Assembly (NCBI GenBank): GCA_900556625.1
Contig: USPQ01000012.1
Location: 1-54,418, forward strand
Length of the DNA: 54,418 nt
Direction of reading: 5' to 3'
Source: an uncultured Bacteroides sp.
Lineage (GTDB): Bacteria; Bacteroidota; Bacteroidia; Bacteroidales; Bacteroidaceae
Position 1 is the stretch's first letter, and every line of letters starts with the position of its first letter. Shown one piece after another: positions 52,814-54,418 of the stretch. The position numbers were made by a program, and so were the translations under genes. A model generated the notes under the pieces. It did no database searches. It had not been told where the DNA came from and was given only the letters and a program-made list of their open reading frames with translations.

Positions 52814-54355
52814 ATGGCAACGAACAAGCTACTAAGCTCTACTAAGCTCATTGGGGTATTTTTCATTATGTTAGTTTGTGCACTTCCTGCAAATGCACAG
52901 TTCTTGCGTACTTCTTATTTTATGGAAGGTACGCATTATCGTCAACAGCTGAATCCGGCTTTGACGCCGACTAAAGGTTACTTCAATCTTCCGGTGATTG
53001 GTGCAGTTAATGCAACTGTGGGGTCTACTTCATTAGGATATCAGGATATTATTGATATTATTGATGACGGAGATGATTTCTATACGAAACCGGATTTCAT
53101 GAACCGGCTGAAAGATAACAATAAGTTGAATGTGAACTTTAGTACGGAAATCCTTTCTGCCGGTTGGTACAAAGGAAAGAACTTCTGGTCGTTCAACATT
53201 GGCCTTCGTACCGATATTGGTGCGAACTTGACTAAATCTATGTTTACTTTCCTGAATGAGATGGAGACTGTTGAAGAAAACTGGAGAAACAGTAACTATG
53301 ATATCAGTGGTCAGCAATTGAATATCAATGCTTATACTGAAATTGGTTTAGGACTCTCACGTCAGATTAACAGTCGTTTGACAGTCGGTGCCAGAGTGAA
53401 AGCTTTGTTGGGTATCGGTAATATGGAGTTAAAACTCAAAAATGTGGCAATGAGTGCTAATCTGCCCAGTGATGCAGAGATTGCAAAGTGGTCAGATGGA
53501 AATTATTGGAGTGGCTTAAGCCCAGAAGAAGCTATTAAACAAGCTACTGAATTGAAAGCAAAATTTGATAATTACCATGCAAATTTGAATGTTGGTGCAG
53601 AATTGAAGAGTTCTTTCAAAGGTTTGGAATTACAAGAAGAAGAGGGTAAGGATTATGTAACAGACTTCGAATTTGATAGTGGCAAATTGGGTATCGCTGG
53701 TTACGGTTTTGGTATTGATTTGGGTGCTTCTTATAAAATATTGGATAATCTGACTGTATCTGCATCTATTCTTGACTTAGGTTTTATCTCTTGGTCAAAA
53801 TCAAGTACGAAGATTGCGTCAGCCAATCCGGATCCTATTGATATTAAAGGAAGTACTTATGCAGCAATGGTCGATCCCGCTAATCCTGAAACATCTGTGA
53901 TGAATGCAGTAAAGCAGTTGCAGGATGATACTCAAGGGTATATGGATCGTGTAACTAACGGTGATGTACTCGACTATGATATGTTGCAACTCGAAGTAGG
54001 TGATGCAAAAGAATCTCGTAAGTCCCGTCTGGCTTCTACATTGGTGTTGGGTGCAGAATACGGTTTCTTCAATAACAAATTAGCTGTTGGTGTATTGTCT
54101 ACCACTCGTTTTGTACAACCTGACGCTCTTACAGAGTTGACATTCTCTGCAAATTATCGTCCGAAAAGCTGGTTTAACGTTGCACTTAGCTATTCTGCCA
54201 TTCAGTCAGCAGGAAAATCTTTCGGTCTTGGTCTGAAATTAGGGCCGTTGTTCCTCGGAACCGACTATATGTTCTTAGGAAAGAACTCTAACACTGTTAA
54301 TGGATTTGTTGGAATTTCTATTCCGTTGGGTGGAAGAAAAAGTAAACAAGGATAA
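52814..54355 (+). CDS. DUF5723-like outer-membrane beta-barrel protein
   Basis: 513 residues from the ATG at 52814. A signal peptide (LIGVFFIMLVCALPANAQ) is followed by QFLRTSYFMEGTHYRQQLNP, the usual opening of Bacteroidetes DUF5723 proteins. The rest alternates short amphipathic strands such as FNIGLRTDIGANL, AGYGFGIDLGASYKIL and WFNVALSYSAIQSAG, ending in a strand VNGFVGISIPLGG, in keeping with an outer-membrane barrel like the PorV/FadL group. Function is unknown. It appears to be a single-gene unit; nothing further is seen to the window end. Confidence 0.75.
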   Translation: MATNKLLSSTKLIGVFFIMLVCALPANAQFLRTSYFMEGTHYRQQLNPALTPTKGYFNLPVIGAVNATVGSTSLGYQDIIDIIDDGDDFYTKPDFMNRLKDNNKLNVNFSTEILSAGWYKGKNFWSFNIGLRTDIGANLTKSMFTFLNEMETVEENWRNSNYDISGQQLNINAYTEIGLGLSRQINSRLTVGARVKALLGIGNMELKLKNVAMSANLPSDAEIAKWSDGNYWSGLSPEEAIKQATELKAKFDNYHANLNVGAELKSSFKGLELQEEEGKDYVTDFEFDSGKLGIAGYGFGIDLGASYKILDNLTVSASILDLGFISWSKSSTKIASANPDPIDIKGSTYAAMVDPANPETSVMNAVKQLQDDTQGYMDRVTNGDVLDYDMLQLEVGDAKESRKSRLASTLVLGAEYGFFNNKLAVGVLSTTRFVQPDALTELTFSANYRPKSWFNVALSYSAIQSAGKSFGLGLKLGPLFLGTDYMFLGKNSNTVNGFVGISIPLGGRKSKQG

Positions 54356-54418
54356 AAAATAATTTCTCTCTCTAAACATTCTCTTTTAATTAATTCTCTA
54401 TAGAAGAAAAAACGTATT

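Overview
The window reads as a stretch of a Bacteroides chromosome, probably of the thetaiotaomicron/ovatus type. The evidence is a SusC/SusD pair with ECF sigma and FecR, an STN-domain SusC, a serine-type sulfatase, an HU-family protein with the Bacteroides N-terminal extension, a short NusA, an IF2 with a long charged N-terminus, a sufBCDS cluster, a K+-dependent membrane pyrophosphatase, and repeated matches to the Bacteroides promoter -33 TTTG / -7 TAnnTTTG. The species is inferred, not shown.

Left part (1-3295): a partial HU-family gene on the minus strand faces a BT4734-primase-like/VirE-helicase-like gene across a 608-base spacer. The spacer holds a 22-base-period repeat array, lying in the HU leader, and five copies of a TATGAGAA motif. 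Envelope block (3439-10373): MsbA-like ABC exporter, LtaS-like sulfatase-fold membrane transferase, GtrA and GtrB-like glycosyltransferase run as one operon, with a convergent ArnT-like GT39 behind a 17-bp shared terminator. Next come viroplasmin-RNase H1, a nitroreductase and shikimate kinase (10458-12420), then a tight three-gene unit of Sel1-repeat protein, divergent Hsp90 and helical-repeat protein (12596-17949).

Core metabolism and expression (18020-34169): speA and argB with a textbook promoter, an ECF sigma with a small membrane anti-sigma candidate, a YgjP-type metalloprotease, a small membrane protein, rimP-nusA-infB, cvpA, sufBCDS, and a YbjQ-family gene behind two terminator hairpins.

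Accessory island (34243-49202, all minus): a polysaccharide utilization locus of GH36 alpha-galactosidase, M60 metallopeptidase, phosphodiesterase-like enzyme, ECF sigma, FecR, SusC, SusD and S1 sulfatase. Its content points to sulfated, galactose-capped host glycoprotein such as mucin (inference). A nearly identical 33-34-base element precedes both fecR and the M60 gene but not the sigma gene, and is the best candidate for the promoter recognised by the local sigma factor. The island is closed on the left by an 18-bp bidirectional terminator and on the right by a second 22-base-period array.

Right part (49733-54355): hppA, rnhB and a DUF5723-like outer-membrane protein. No tRNA, rRNA, CRISPR array, transposase or integrase was seen.
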